This document shows positions 17,398 through 26,176 of a stretch of DNA of 64,000 bases, piece after piece. This DNA is from Methanobacteriota archaeon. GTDB taxonomy: Archaea > JAADCQ01 > Methanopyri > Methanopyrales > Methanopyraceae. A program made the position numbers and the translations under genes. Positions within the stretch are counted from its first letter, which is position 1; each line of letters starts with the position of its first letter. Where the stretch lies: the NCBI GenBank assembly GCA_027064425.1, contig JAMOPO010000027.1, positions 1 through 64,000 of the forward strand, read 5' to 3'. The notes below the pieces were generated by a model. The model saw only the letters and a program-made list of their open reading frames with translations. It searched no databases and was not told where the DNA came from.

Positions 17398-17455
17398 GCG
17401 ATGAGGAGGGCCACCACTCGGGACGAGCGCTGATGATCGGCCGGGATGACGCCGA
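17398..17455 (+). ncRNA. Candidate C/D-box guide RNA in a divergent intergenic region
   Basis: Plus strand: GCGATGA (17398-17404), a 15-base spacer, GGGA in the D' position (poor match), six bases, CTGATGA (17430-17436, the best box C in the window), a 15-base spacer, CCGA (17452-17455). The second half, C'-N15-D, is convincing; the D' box is degenerate. It sits between the divergent starts at 17379 and 17470 and must overlap their promoter region. Spacer lengths equal those of the candidates at 1613-1667 and 39642-39693. Confidence 0.38.
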
Positions 17456-17469
17456 GCCGGGGTGGTGAA

Positions 17470-18312
17470 ATGCGGGCCGCCACGGACGTGCACCTACACT
17501 TCAACCCCGTGCGAGGCGAGGGCTACTGCGTGTTCGAGCGGTTCCATCGGGCCGGCGGCACCGGGTTCGTCTCCCCCGTCCTCACGCTGGAGAGCTACGG
17601 GATCAAAGGATACGACCGAGAGGCGTTCGAGCGGGCTTTCCGCCTGCACCTAGAGGGCGTGCGGTTCGGGAGGACCGAGTACCCGCTGCGGGGGTACGCG
17701 AGCCTGGGGTGGCACCCCGCGGAGGTCGCCCGGCTCGCCGAGCGCGACCCCGACCGGGTGATGAAAGTGGCGGAGACGGTCTGCGACCTGATCGAGCGGT
17801 TTCACGCGGAGTACGAGGAGGTCGTGGCCGTCGGCGAGGTGGGCCACCCTCACTTTCCCGTCCCGGACGGGGTCGAGCGGCTCTGTCACCGGGTCTTCCT
17901 GAGGTTCTTGGAGCTGGCGAAGGACCTGGACCTGGCCGTCATTTACCATGGACCGGAAGCCTCCAGGGAGCACTACGCGAGGCTGCGTGAGTGGCTGAAC
18001 GAGGCCGGGTTCGACGCCGAGCGGTTCGTGCGGCACCGGGCCTCACCCGACGTTGAGACGGCCCGGGAGGTTGGCGTGTGGCCGTCCGTTCCGGCCTCCA
18101 GGCGCGGCGTTCGCGAGGCGGCTGAGTCGGGCGAGGAGTTCCTGCTGGAGAGTGACTACCTGGACGATCCCGACCGACCGAACGCGGCGCTGCCCGTCCG
18201 GGCCGTCCCCAGGGCCGCAAGGCTGCTAAGGTTGGTGGACGAGGACCTCGTTCAGCGGGTTATGGTGGAGAACCCGGAGCGGGTGTTCGGGGTGGAGTTC
18301 GAGCCGGTGTAG
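17470..18312 (+). CDS. TatD-related metal-dependent hydrolase
   Basis: A 280-residue amidohydrolase-superfamily protein. It has the N-terminal metal motif TDVHLHFNP (HxH), EVGHPHF (Glu plus His), YHGPEAS, and a late LESDYLDDP in place of the usual TDSP/ETDAP segment. These are the TatD-like metal ligands. ATG 17470 follows GGGGTGGTGAA; the upstream ATG 17446 lacks a site. TatD relatives act as nucleases or deacylases; substrate cannot be told here. The gene leads into nadA with a 13-base gap, suggesting one transcript. Confidence 0.72.
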   Translation: MRAATDVHLHFNPVRGEGYCVFERFHRAGGTGFVSPVLTLESYGIKGYDREAFERAFRLHLEGVRFGRTEYPLRGYASLGWHPAEVARLAERDPDRVMKVAETVCDLIERFHAEYEEVVAVGEVGHPHFPVPDGVERLCHRVFLRFLELAKDLDLAVIYHGPEASREHYARLREWLNEAGFDAERFVRHRASPDVETAREVGVWPSVPASRRGVREAAESGEEFLLESDYLDDPDRPNAALPVRAVPRAARLLRLVDEDLVQRVMVENPERVFGVEFEPV

Positions 18313-18325
18313 CGGGGGATCGGGG

Positions 18326-19204
18326 ATGATCGAGACGGTGGTGTTGGTGCACAATTACCAGCGACCGGAGGTGCAGCTGCTCGCCGACTTCCTGGGAGAC
18401 TCGCTGGAGCTGGCGATGAAGGCCAGGGAGGTGGATGCGGACCGGATCGTGATGTGCGGCGTGGACTTCATGGCGGAGGTGGTGAAGATCCTGAACCCGG
18501 ACCGGGAGGTGGTGATCCCTGACCACCGGGCCATGTGCGGCATGGCCATGCGGCTTCGGGCCGAGGACCTGCGGGAGTTCCGCCGAGAACATCCGGACGC
18601 GGCCGTGGTCGCGTACGTGAACACGACCGCGGAGGTCAAGGCCGAGGCCGACGTGATGTGCACCAGCGCCAACGCGGTGGAGGTCGTGTCCAAGCTCCCG
18701 GAGGATGAGGTCATCTTCGTCCCGGACAACAACCTGGCGGCCTGGGTGGACGCCAACGTCGAGGACAAGGAGGTCATCCCGTTCCCCGGGCGAGGGTGCT
18801 GCCCGGTGCACCACGCGATCACCCTCTCCGACCTTCGGGAGCTGGTCGCCCGGCACCCGGACGCGGACGTGCTCGTGCACCCGGAGTGCCCGCTGGAGGT
18901 CTGCCGCGCCGCGGATCACGTCGGATCAACGTCACAGATCTACGAGTACTGTAAGGAGCGTCAGCCGGAGAAGATCATCATGGGAACCGAGGTCGGCCTG
19001 GGGTTTCGGATCGAGCGGGAGCTGGGCGTCGAGGTCATCGCCCCGGACCACGCCGTGTGCCCGGACATGAAGGTGATCACCGGGGAGAAGGTCGAGCGGG
19101 TCCTGGACGGGAGGGTGCCGGAGCCCCTTCGGGTCGAGCTTGACCGAGACCTGATCGTGGACGCCGAGGAGACCGTGGAAGAGATGTTTAGGATCACCGG
19201 GTAA
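18326..19204 (+). CDS. nadA: Quinolinate synthase A
   Basis: NadA condenses iminoaspartate with dihydroxyacetone phosphate to quinolinate for NAD synthesis, using one [4Fe-4S] cluster. The 292-residue protein has the three expected cysteines: MCGVDFMAE (about 48), MCTSANAVE (about 112) and the C-terminal DHAVCPDMK (about 248), along with family segments HNYQRPEVQ, DHRAMCGMA, VPDNNLAAW and HPECPLEV. ATG 18326 follows GGGGATCGGGG. Neither nadB (or aspartate dehydrogenase) nor nadC is next to it. Confidence 0.95.
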   Translation: MIETVVLVHNYQRPEVQLLADFLGDSLELAMKAREVDADRIVMCGVDFMAEVVKILNPDREVVIPDHRAMCGMAMRLRAEDLREFRREHPDAAVVAYVNTTAEVKAEADVMCTSANAVEVVSKLPEDEVIFVPDNNLAAWVDANVEDKEVIPFPGRGCCPVHHAITLSDLRELVARHPDADVLVHPECPLEVCRAADHVGSTSQIYEYCKERQPEKIIMGTEVGLGFRIERELGVEVIAPDHAVCPDMKVITGEKVERVLDGRVPEPLRVELDRDLIVDAEETVEEMFRITG

Positions 19205-19221
19205 CGGAAGGGCGAGGAGGC

Positions 19222-20331
19222 ATGCTCCGCCGCATTTTCCGAAGACCACGCCGGGCCGCCCGGAGCCGCCTCCGCTCGATTAAAAAGCAGGTGGGTACCG
19301 TAGACCCCGAGGCGGTGGCCAAGACCGTGGGAGGGCCGATGGAGGAGGAGGGTCGCCCGGCGCGAGTTCAGCCGGAGCGGACTGAAGAGCGGGAGGAGGG
19401 CGAGGTGGACCGGGAGAAGTTCGACTCGTTCATTCGGACCTACTCGGGAAGGACGAGGACGGAGATGGTCACCGCCTACCCGGTGTACGAGGCCATTCGC
19501 CTGCTCTCCTCGATGGACGGCCGCAGGATCAGGAAGACGCTCCACGACGTCGCCGCGATGCGCCTCCCGCTGCTGCTCGCCTCCCACAATGCGGTCGGTC
19601 CAACGACCAATCTGACGGAGGGACTCCCGCCCGAGTCCAACGAGTACGTTGTGGCCTCCCCGTATTACAGGCAGAGCCTGAGGCCGCTCTACCCGGACTC
19701 GCTTCGAGTAGCCAAGTTGGAGGAGGGAAACATCGTCAAGCGCCGCTGGAAGCGGCTGCCCGAGGTGTGCTCCTGGGGTGTTGAGGCGGCCATCGTCCAG
19801 GAGCTGTGGGAGAGCTCCCCCGTGGTCGTCCTGACCACGGACTCCGTGTCGTCGCTGTACGGGGTCTACCTGTCCTCGATGCTGGACGCCCCCGTCATGG
19901 ACGTATCCTACCTGTGGTTATACACCAAGGGTAAGCCGCTGTGGAGGGATGAGCGGGGCAGGAAGCGCGCGCTCCACTGGTGCCAGGCGGAGGTGCTCCG
20001 CTCCCTGAAGCCAGACTACATCGTGATCCTAGGGAGCATCAAGCGCCGGAAGTTCAAGCGCGTCCGCCGCGCGATCAGGTCGGAGGTGCGCAGTTCCACG
20101 CTCGTCCCCATTATTGCCAGGGATCATCGGTCCCTGGGCGAGAAGCTCCTGAAGAGCATCGAGAGCGAGGTTCCGCTGGCCGGGGAGCCTGTTCACAAGG
20201 TCTTCCAGCCGGATCCGCGCGTGTCCCGACTGATCAAGGAGCGAACGCTGGTCCCGCTTCCCGTCTCGGCTTACAATGAGGTGAAGTCCCTGCGGTTCCG
20301 GCCGCTGACGCTCGAAATCGAAATTGAGTAA
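19222..20331 (+). CDS. Hypothetical protein with basic N-terminus, unknown function
   Basis: A 369-residue protein from ATG 19222 with GGCGAGGAGG upstream. The first 25 residues are very basic (RRIFRRPRRAARSRLRSIKK) and residues 30-70 are charged and probably disordered. The rest is a mixed alpha/beta domain with VVVLTTDSVSSLYGVYLSSML, DYIVILGSIKRRKFKRVRRA and VPIIARDHRSLGEKLL. These beta-strand/loop patterns suggest a nucleotide- or nucleic-acid-related Rossmann-like fold, but no motif is diagnostic. The GC content and codon use match the neighbours. It converges on the larE-like gene (2-base gap). Confidence 0.62.
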   Translation: MLRRIFRRPRRAARSRLRSIKKQVGTVDPEAVAKTVGGPMEEEGRPARVQPERTEEREEGEVDREKFDSFIRTYSGRTRTEMVTAYPVYEAIRLLSSMDGRRIRKTLHDVAAMRLPLLLASHNAVGPTTNLTEGLPPESNEYVVASPYYRQSLRPLYPDSLRVAKLEEGNIVKRRWKRLPEVCSWGVEAAIVQELWESSPVVVLTTDSVSSLYGVYLSSMLDAPVMDVSYLWLYTKGKPLWRDERGRKRALHWCQAEVLRSLKPDYIVILGSIKRRKFKRVRRAIRSEVRSSTLVPIIARDHRSLGEKLLKSIESEVPLAGEPVHKVFQPDPRVSRLIKERTLVPLPVSAYNEVKSLRFRPLTLEIEIE

Positions 20332-20333
20332 CG

Positions 20334-21101
20334 TCAGACCACCCAGCACCTCCGGAAGCACTCGGCCACGGCCTCCGTTACCGGCCCCTTGAGCACGCGC
20401 ACCCGGGTCGAGTTATCCTCCTTCACACATTCGAACCGCTCTCCCCTCTCCTCCGGCAGCGGTGCGTGAACGAGGACGTTGAAGCACTCCGAAAGCCGCC
20501 ATCCGCGCGACTCGTCCTCACGCTCGGCGGACCTAGACCGAGCGTTGGCCTCGCCCGGGTCCACCCCTTTCACCTGCGGCCACTCCGGTAGGAGGGTCAG
20601 CGAGCAGGCTCCGGGTCGAGCCTTCAGCCCGAGCCGGGCCGCCAGCCAGGCGGTGGACTGGTCTCCGAGACCGCACTTCAGTAACGGCACGTCCACCTCC
20701 AGCTCGTACAGGGCCCGGAGCCCGGGTCGACCCCGGATCAGCTCGGAGACGTTCGTCCCGTCCAGCACGGCATCGACGCCGTCAACGGCCTCGGTTATGG
20801 CCGAGTAGATCTCGAGCTTGCACGCGTAGCACGGGTGGTCGTCGGCACCGGACAGGACCTCTTCCACGCTCGGCCGGACGATGATCTGATCGACGTCCAG
20901 CGGCGGTTTCGGGGTGAGGTCGGGCCGGTAGGGCAGGGCGGCCGTGCACGCGACGACGTTTTCCCTCCCCAAAGCTTTAACCGCGGCCTGGAGCAGGACG
21001 GAGCTGTCGCGGCCGCCCGAGTAAGCCACCGCCACGCGCTCGTACGACGATTCAAGGTAGTTCCTCAGCCGCCGGTACAGTCTCAGCGGAAACGACGGCA
21101 C
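20334..21101 (-). CDS. larE: LarE-like ATP-dependent sacrificial sulfur transferase (PP-loop)
   Basis: LarE donates sulfur to the nickel-pincer nucleotide (NPN) cofactor of lactate racemase and relatives. The 255-residue protein shows the PP-loop VAYSGGRDSSVLLQA, the cysteine pair segment HPCYACKLEIYSAI, DGTNVSELIRGRPGLRAL, and VPLLKCGLGDQSTAWLAARL followed by RPGACSLTLL, matching LarE order with a cysteine at the sacrificial position. GTG 21101 follows GGGGGAGGGCCC. A larC gene lies at 41.7-42.9 kb, so the organism probably makes NPN cofactor. larB is not seen. A generic tRNA-thiolation PP-loop enzyme is less likely because of the DGTN..RPGLRA block. Confidence 0.75.
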   Translation of the reverse strand: MPSFPLRLYRRLRNYLESSYERVAVAYSGGRDSSVLLQAAVKALGRENVVACTAALPYRPDLTPKPPLDVDQIIVRPSVEEVLSGADDHPCYACKLEIYSAITEAVDGVDAVLDGTNVSELIRGRPGLRALYELEVDVPLLKCGLGDQSTAWLAARLGLKARPGACSLTLLPEWPQVKGVDPGEANARSRSAEREDESRGWRLSECFNVLVHAPLPEERGERFECVKEDNSTRVRVLKGPVTEAVAECFRRCWVV

Positions 21102-21143
21102 GGGCCCTCCCCCACCGAGGCGGTGTAAACCGGGGGTTGAGGG

Positions 21144-23417
21144 TTGGAGGAGGTGTTGATTGAAGGGTTCGGGCCCGGAGACACGCCCAAGGACGTCCTC
21201 AACCGGCTCCGCGATCACCGCGTCAACCCCTCGGAGGTCGGTAAGATTTGGCTGGCCAACGGGGCCGCCCTGTGTGAGGTCCGGCCCGGCGCGGCAAGGA
21301 GGCTGCTGCGCAGCGGGTCCGCACGTCGGCCGGGTGAGGACGAGGCCCGGGAGATAAAGGCCGTGGACGAGTACGTCCGGCGGTTTCAGCGGCTGGTTCA
21401 GCTCGAGCGGGAGGCGGAGATGAAGGCCATGGAGGAGGAGATCAAGCGGCTCTCGGGCCGCGAGCGCGAGGAGAAGGGGCGGGCCGTGCTCAACCTCCGG
21501 GGAACCCGAGCGGGGCGCGAGGTCGGCGGTTACTACCTGGTCAAGTACGGGAGGCGGGAGGAGATCGACACCCAAATCTCGGTGGGAGACCTCGTCCTGG
21601 TGAGTCGCGGCGACCCGCTGAAGAGCGATTTAACCGGGACCGTCGTGGAGAAGACGCGGCGCTCGATCACCGTCGCGTTCGAGAACCCGCCGCCCAAGTG
21701 GGCCCTTGGGAAGGGGATCCGGCTCGACCTGTACGCCAACGACGTCACGTTCCAGCGCATGATGGAGGCGCTGGAGAGGATCCGGCACGCCGAGGGTCGA
21801 CTTCGGGAGCTGCGGAACGCGATCATCGGGCTCAGGGAACCGAAGGAGGCGAGCCCCGAGGACGTCGACTTCGTGGACCGCGAGCTGAACCGCTCGCAGA
21901 AGGAGGCGGTCCGGTACTCCCTGGGCGCACCCGACTTCTTCCTAATCCACGGTCCGCCGGGCACGGGCAAGACACGGACGCTGACCGAGGTGATCGTGCA
22001 GGAGGTGAGGCGAGGAAACAAGGTGCTCGCCACGGCCGAGTCGAACGTGGCGGCGGACAACCTGCTCGAGAACCTGCTGGAGCGGGGCGTGAACGCGGTC
22101 CGGGTCGGACACCCCGCCCGGGTCTCGAAGCGGCTGAAGGAGCGCACGCTCAGCGCGCTGGTGGAGGAGCACCCGCTCTACGAGAAGGCGGAGCGGCTCC
22201 GGGAGAAGGCGCGGAAGCTGATGAAGGAACGGGACCGGTACCAGCGTCCCGTGCCCAGGTGGCGTCGCGGCATGTCGGACGAGATGATCCTGCGGCTCGC
22301 CAAGCAGGGAAGAGGAGCGCGCGGGGTACCGCCCCGGATCATCAAGAGCATGGCCCAGTGGATCAGGCTGAACCGGAAGGTGGAGAAGCTCTTTGAGAAG
22401 GCCGAGGAGCTGGAGGAGAAGGCGGTCCGAGAGATCCTGGAGGAGGCCGAGGTAGTGGTCACGACCAACGCGAGCGCGGGCCTCGAGTTCCTGGACGGGA
22501 TCGAGTTCGATGTGGCCGTGATCGACGAGGGCTCCCAGGCGACCGAGCCCTCCGTCCTGATCCCAATCACCCGGGCCAAGCGGTTCGTTATCGCGGGCGA
22601 CCACAAGCAGCTTCCCCCGACGATCCTCAGCGAGGAGGCGGAGCCGGAGCTCTCCAGGACCCTGTTCGAGCGTTTGATCGAGGAGCACCCGAGGCTGTCC
22701 CGCATGCTGCGCGTCCAGTACCGCATGCACGAGGACATCATGGAGTTTCCGAACCGGGAGTTCTACGAGGGCAAGCTGGAGGCGCACGAGAGCGTCCGGC
22801 ACCACACGCTGGCCGACCTCGGGGTGGCCGAGCCCGACGCGGAGGAGCCGTGGTCGCGGGTGTTGGACCCGGAGGAGCCGCTCGGCTTCGTCGACACTTC
22901 GGGGCTGCCCGAGAGGGTGCGGCGGGAGCGGAGGCGACCGGGCTCTAAGTCCCGGGAGAACCCGCTGGAGGCGGCTATCAGCGTCTTCCTGGTGGAGCGG
23001 CTGGTCGAGCAGGGGCTCCCGGCGGACGACGTGGCCATCATCACCCCGTACGATGACCAGGTGGACCTCATCAGCCGCCTGCTGCGCGAGCGGGACCTTG
23101 AGGACGTGGAGGTGAACTCGGTGGACGGGTTCCAGGGAAGGGAGAAGGAGGCCATCATCGTGTCGTTCGTGCGCAGCAACCCGGAGGGCCGAGTGGGCTT
23201 CCTGGAGGACCTCCGTCGGCTCAACGTGGCCATCACCCGGCCGCGGCGGAAGCTCGTCTGCGTGGGAGACGCCGAGACGCTGTCCAGCCACCCCACCTAC
23301 CGGCGCTTCATCGACCACGTCCGGGAGCGCGGAGTCCTAATAAAGCCGACCTCCCTGCGCCCCCTGGCGCCGCTCCTGGACGCGGCCAGGGCGGTCCCCA
23401 GCGGTGGTAGGGGGTGA
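21144..23417 (+). CDS. Superfamily 1B RNA/DNA helicase (Upf1/IGHMBP2-like)
   Basis: A 757-residue helicase. A 210-residue N-terminal part contains a beta-barrel-like region (VGDLVLVSRGDPLKSDLTGTV). Then come motif I IHGPPGTGKTRTL, motif Ia ATAESNVAADNLLENL, a long helical insert (residues about 345-430, rich in Arg/Lys/Glu), motif II VIDEGSQATEP (DEGS replacing DEAA), motif III IAGDHKQLPPT, motif IV VQYRMHEDIMEFPN, motif V VDGFQGREKEAI and motif VI LNVAITRPRRK. These are the marks of Upf1-type helicases. TTG 21144 after GGGGGTTGAGGG is kept; nearby TTG 21156 is possible. It overlaps the next small gene by GTGA. Confidence 0.9.
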   Translation: MEEVLIEGFGPGDTPKDVLNRLRDHRVNPSEVGKIWLANGAALCEVRPGAARRLLRSGSARRPGEDEAREIKAVDEYVRRFQRLVQLEREAEMKAMEEEIKRLSGREREEKGRAVLNLRGTRAGREVGGYYLVKYGRREEIDTQISVGDLVLVSRGDPLKSDLTGTVVEKTRRSITVAFENPPPKWALGKGIRLDLYANDVTFQRMMEALERIRHAEGRLRELRNAIIGLREPKEASPEDVDFVDRELNRSQKEAVRYSLGAPDFFLIHGPPGTGKTRTLTEVIVQEVRRGNKVLATAESNVAADNLLENLLERGVNAVRVGHPARVSKRLKERTLSALVEEHPLYEKAERLREKARKLMKERDRYQRPVPRWRRGMSDEMILRLAKQGRGARGVPPRIIKSMAQWIRLNRKVEKLFEKAEELEEKAVREILEEAEVVVTTNASAGLEFLDGIEFDVAVIDEGSQATEPSVLIPITRAKRFVIAGDHKQLPPTILSEEAEPELSRTLFERLIEEHPRLSRMLRVQYRMHEDIMEFPNREFYEGKLEAHESVRHHTLADLGVAEPDAEEPWSRVLDPEEPLGFVDTSGLPERVRRERRRPGSKSRENPLEAAISVFLVERLVEQGLPADDVAIITPYDDQVDLISRLLRERDLEDVEVNSVDGFQGREKEAIIVSFVRSNPEGRVGFLEDLRRLNVAITRPRRKLVCVGDAETLSSHPTYRRFIDHVRERGVLIKPTSLRPLAPLLDAARAVPSGGRG

Positions 23418-23689
23418 GAAAGTTCACCCCCATGATCGTCGAGACGATCGCCGGCGGCGAGGTCTTCCTGGGAATGGGCGAGTACTCGCAGCGTATCCAC
23501 CTGGACGAGCTGGTCCTGTGGTTTGGGGTACTCCTGGACGATGAGCACGTGATCGACGAGGACCGTCGCGTCGAAGAAAAGGTGGACAAGCTCCTGAAAA
23601 CGCTGTACTACGGCACCGTCGGCTACGTGGTTGAGAAGCACACGGACGAGGGTGACAACGCCTGGATCTATGCCCGCGCGCACACGTGA
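23414..23689 (+). CDS. Small conserved-looking protein, unknown function
   Basis: A 91-residue acidic protein translated from GTG 23414, which overlaps the helicase stop (GTGA), so it is translationally coupled. Sequence features: VETIAGGEVFLGMGEYSQRI, a hydrophobic strand ELVLWFGVLLDDEHVI, and a helical EEKVDKLLKTLYYG. No family recognised; no signal peptide or metal motif. It may act with the helicase. Confidence 0.6.
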   Translation: MRKFTPMIVETIAGGEVFLGMGEYSQRIHLDELVLWFGVLLDDEHVIDEDRRVEEKVDKLLKTLYYGTVGYVVEKHTDEGDNAWIYARAHT

Positions 23690-23747
23690 ACCGCAACGGA
23701 TATTACATGCACTGGTCGGCGTGCTACCGCGGTGGGGGAGGCGGGCG

Positions 23748-24359
23748 GTGCGGTGGCAGGCCGCGGCGGCACTGGCGATAGCGCTGACGCTCTCGCCGCT
23801 CCCGCTGCGAGGGGTGTTCGACGAGAAGTACTCCCAGTACCTCCACGCCGTCCGGCTCCAGGCCGCGGTCTCGGACCTGGACAAGGCGTGCAAGGACCTC
23901 ACGGCGGTGCTCGCCTCACTGGACTACTTGTCGTACAAGGCCGCGTTGTACGATAACACCGTGAGGCTGGGCCAAGACCCCGGCCGCGACCGGCTGGAGC
24001 TGCTGAAGACCGTCCGCGGGGCCGAGCGCCGCCTTAACGCTGCCCGCCACCGACTGCTGAACGCGGAGAAAAAAGGGGTGAAGGTGCACGGGTCCCTGCG
24101 GCGAGTGTCCGCGGCCCTGCGCGCGCTGGACGAGGTGCGGCGACTAGTCGAGGAGGGACGACCCGGTGCCTCTGACCGGCTAAGGCCGGTGGCCAAGCTC
24201 GCGCGGGTGGTGAACGGGCTGGAGGCGAAGAAGCAGGAACTGATGCAGCGCATGGTGGCGACCATGGTGAGGACGAAGTACTACGAGCTCGTTGAGAACG
24301 TGCTGTTCCTGCCCCCCTTCAACGCGGTGTTCGCACTGGCCACCGCCGCCGGGCCGTAG
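23748..24359 (+). CDS. Exported or membrane-anchored helical protein, unknown function
   Basis: GTG 23748 has an excellent site (GGGGGAGG, six bases) and gives MRWQAAAALAIALTLSPLPL, a signal-peptide-like N-terminus, for a 203-residue product. After the signal, residues 25-185 are helical and coiled-coil-like (LQAAVSDLDKACKDLTAVL, LLKTVRGAERRLNAARHRLL, ALRALDEVRRLVEEG). A hydrophobic end VENVLFLPPFNAVFALATAA may be a C-terminal anchor. The gene begins the membrane cluster with DUF2162, ExbB and DUF2149 and is probably one operon with them, so an extracytoplasmic partner of the ion-driven complex is a reasonable inference. Confidence 0.62.
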   Translation: MRWQAAAALAIALTLSPLPLRGVFDEKYSQYLHAVRLQAAVSDLDKACKDLTAVLASLDYLSYKAALYDNTVRLGQDPGRDRLELLKTVRGAERRLNAARHRLLNAEKKGVKVHGSLRRVSAALRALDEVRRLVEEGRPGASDRLRPVAKLARVVNGLEAKKQELMQRMVATMVRTKYYELVENVLFLPPFNAVFALATAAGP

Positions 24360-24371
24360 GGGGCCGGGGTC

Positions 24372-25580
24372 TTGAGGTTCGCCCCGGCGCTGACCTTCCT
24401 CGCGTACGCGGTCGCCAGCACCCTCGTCCTGGTCAGGTACCACCCCATGACACCGTCGGACGCTCTCGCTTACGGCCTGGTGTACGGTCTCGCGGCCTCG
24501 GCTCTGGCCGTGGGAACCGGAGCCCTGCTGGACAGGATGCTGCGGCTGGGTGAGATCAGGAAGCTCGTGCGAAGCGTGTCGGAGGGGTTCGCCCTCTCCG
24601 GGGCGGCTTTGACGGCGGGCCTGGCGGATCCGGTCCTTGGGGCCAGCCTGGCCTCGCTGACCGCGCTCCTGACCTCAGGATACCTAATCTCGAGGCGCGC
24701 CGAGGTACCGCTGTCCAAGAGCGTCGCGGGCGTCGCGGCCGCCGCGTCGGTGGTGTTCGCGGCGCTCACCTCCTGGATGGTCGTCCCGTTCTTCGCGGAC
24801 AACCCGATTTACGCGCTTGCGATCGCGTTCTTCGTCTTCATTGTCGGCCTGAAAACGGGACTGGGTATCGGGTTCGCGGGGTTCAGCCTGCCCCGCGCCG
24901 CGCTAGTCGTCCTCCTGCTATCCGCGCTGATGGTGCCGGCGATCCTGGGGCTGGGCCACCTGGTGAGCGAGTTCATGTCTGCGGCCCTGGCGACTCAGCG
25001 GTACGCGCTCCTCGGGCACGCGATCCTTGGAGGCCTGCTGATGGGAATCGGGGCCTTCATCGCTCGCAGGTGGCACGTGGAGCGGTCCGCCGAGGACGTG
25101 GCCCGGCTGGGCGCCTTCGTCGTGGCCGTACCGTGCCCGATCTGCCTGATCGGCGTCGCGCTGTCCGTGGCACTGTACTCCAAGATCGGCTCGCTCAGCC
25201 TGACGCAGTCCGCGCTCGTTCTCTGGGCCTGCTACGCGTCCACGGCGTTCGCCAGCCTGATCACGGCCGAGTCCCTGCTTCGAGCCCTCCGGGTGTCGCC
25301 CGCGGTGGCCCTTAGCGGCTTGGAGAACGCCGTCGGCCTGCTGTTCGTGCTCACCGGGCTTATCGCCTGGCTGTACCCGCTGTGGAAGAAGGCCCCGAAG
25401 GTCAGGATCCCGGTGCCACCGGCGCGCGAGCTGTGTCCAGTGCTGCTTACACTCCTCGGACTAGCGGCCCTCGGTTACTACTGGGCCGTGCGGCGGGAGG
25501 AGCGTGGCGAGTACCCGCCCTCCAACCCCATCGACGACGCGCTGAGGGTGGTGATAAGGTGGCTAGCGTCGCGACGGTGA
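24372..25580 (+). CDS. Polytopic membrane protein, DUF2162-like predicted transporter
   Basis: A 402-residue protein with about ten hydrophobic segments (for example ALTFLAYAVASTLVLVRY, ALAIAFFVFIVGLKTGLGIG, AALVVLLLSALMVPAILGLG, LTLLGLAALGYYWAV). A membrane-embedded CxxC (VPCPICLIGVA, about residue 255) is notable. The size, GLKTGLG segment and adjacency to ExbB and DUF2149 genes match the DUF2162 family, which travels with these genes in methanogens. TTG 24372 after GGGGCC. The 3' end overlaps the ExbB start by 22 bases. What is transported is unknown; a metal or tetrapyrrole link is suggested in other methanogens by neighbouring CobN-like genes, absent here. Confidence 0.66.
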   Translation: MRFAPALTFLAYAVASTLVLVRYHPMTPSDALAYGLVYGLAASALAVGTGALLDRMLRLGEIRKLVRSVSEGFALSGAALTAGLADPVLGASLASLTALLTSGYLISRRAEVPLSKSVAGVAAAASVVFAALTSWMVVPFFADNPIYALAIAFFVFIVGLKTGLGIGFAGFSLPRAALVVLLLSALMVPAILGLGHLVSEFMSAALATQRYALLGHAILGGLLMGIGAFIARRWHVERSAEDVARLGAFVVAVPCPICLIGVALSVALYSKIGSLSLTQSALVLWACYASTAFASLITAESLLRALRVSPAVALSGLENAVGLLFVLTGLIAWLYPLWKKAPKVRIPVPPARELCPVLLTLLGLAALGYYWAVRREERGEYPPSNPIDDALRVVIRWLASRR

Positions 25581-26173
25581 TCAACCAGGTGCTGTACGTC
25601 GTGATGGAGGCCCTGTTCTACCCGACGGTGATTTTCCTGCTGCTCTTCTTCGGGTACTCCATCGTCGAGCTGGGCATGTTTCTCCGAGAAGTCATCCTCC
25701 GCCCGCACTTCACGCGTCGGGACCTGGAGGAGGTGGCGGAGAAGTTCCCCGACGTCGGCGACGTCCCGCTGCCGCCGCACTTCCGAGAGTATCTGCGCCG
25801 GTTGAAGCAGATCATTCAGAACTCGGGCGATCCGGAGGAGGCGGGGCTCCGGGCCGAGAAGGAGCTGGAAAACCTGGAGAACTACCTGGCCAGGAAGCTC
25901 GGCAGAACCAGGATCGTCGTCAGGCTGGGTCCGATGCTGGGGCTGATGGGCACGCTGATCCCGCTGGGCCCGGGCCTCGAGCAGATGGCGAAGGGCAACA
26001 TCGCCGGGCTCGCCACGGCCCTCATCACGGCCTTCGCGACCACCGTCGTCGGGCTGGCCTCCGCCGGCGTCTGCTACGTGATCACCCTCTTCCGCTCCCG
26101 CTGGTACGAAAAGGACGTCTCCGACCTCGAGTTCCTGGCGGAGACCATCATCAGCCGCGAGCTCGGGGGATAG
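25559..26173 (+). CDS. MotA/TolQ/ExbB proton-channel family protein
   Basis: Such proteins form pentameric channels that use ion flow to drive a partner. In 204 residues there is one N-terminal membrane segment (ALFYPTVIFLLLFFGYSIVE), a cytoplasmic charged loop (about 40-115), then the conserved MotA/ExbB block RLGPMLGLMGTLIPLGPGLE and ATALITAFATTVVGLASAGV with two membrane helices. GTG 25559 after GGTGGTGAT; it overlaps the DUF2162 stop. The following DUF2149 gene, with one membrane segment, resembles the ExbD/TolR-type partner in layout. Confidence 0.87.
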   Translation: MASVATVINQVLYVVMEALFYPTVIFLLLFFGYSIVELGMFLREVILRPHFTRRDLEEVAEKFPDVGDVPLPPHFREYLRRLKQIIQNSGDPEEAGLRAEKELENLENYLARKLGRTRIVVRLGPMLGLMGTLIPLGPGLEQMAKGNIAGLATALITAFATTVVGLASAGVCYVITLFRSRWYEKDVSDLEFLAETIISRELGG

Positions 26174-26176
26174 ACC

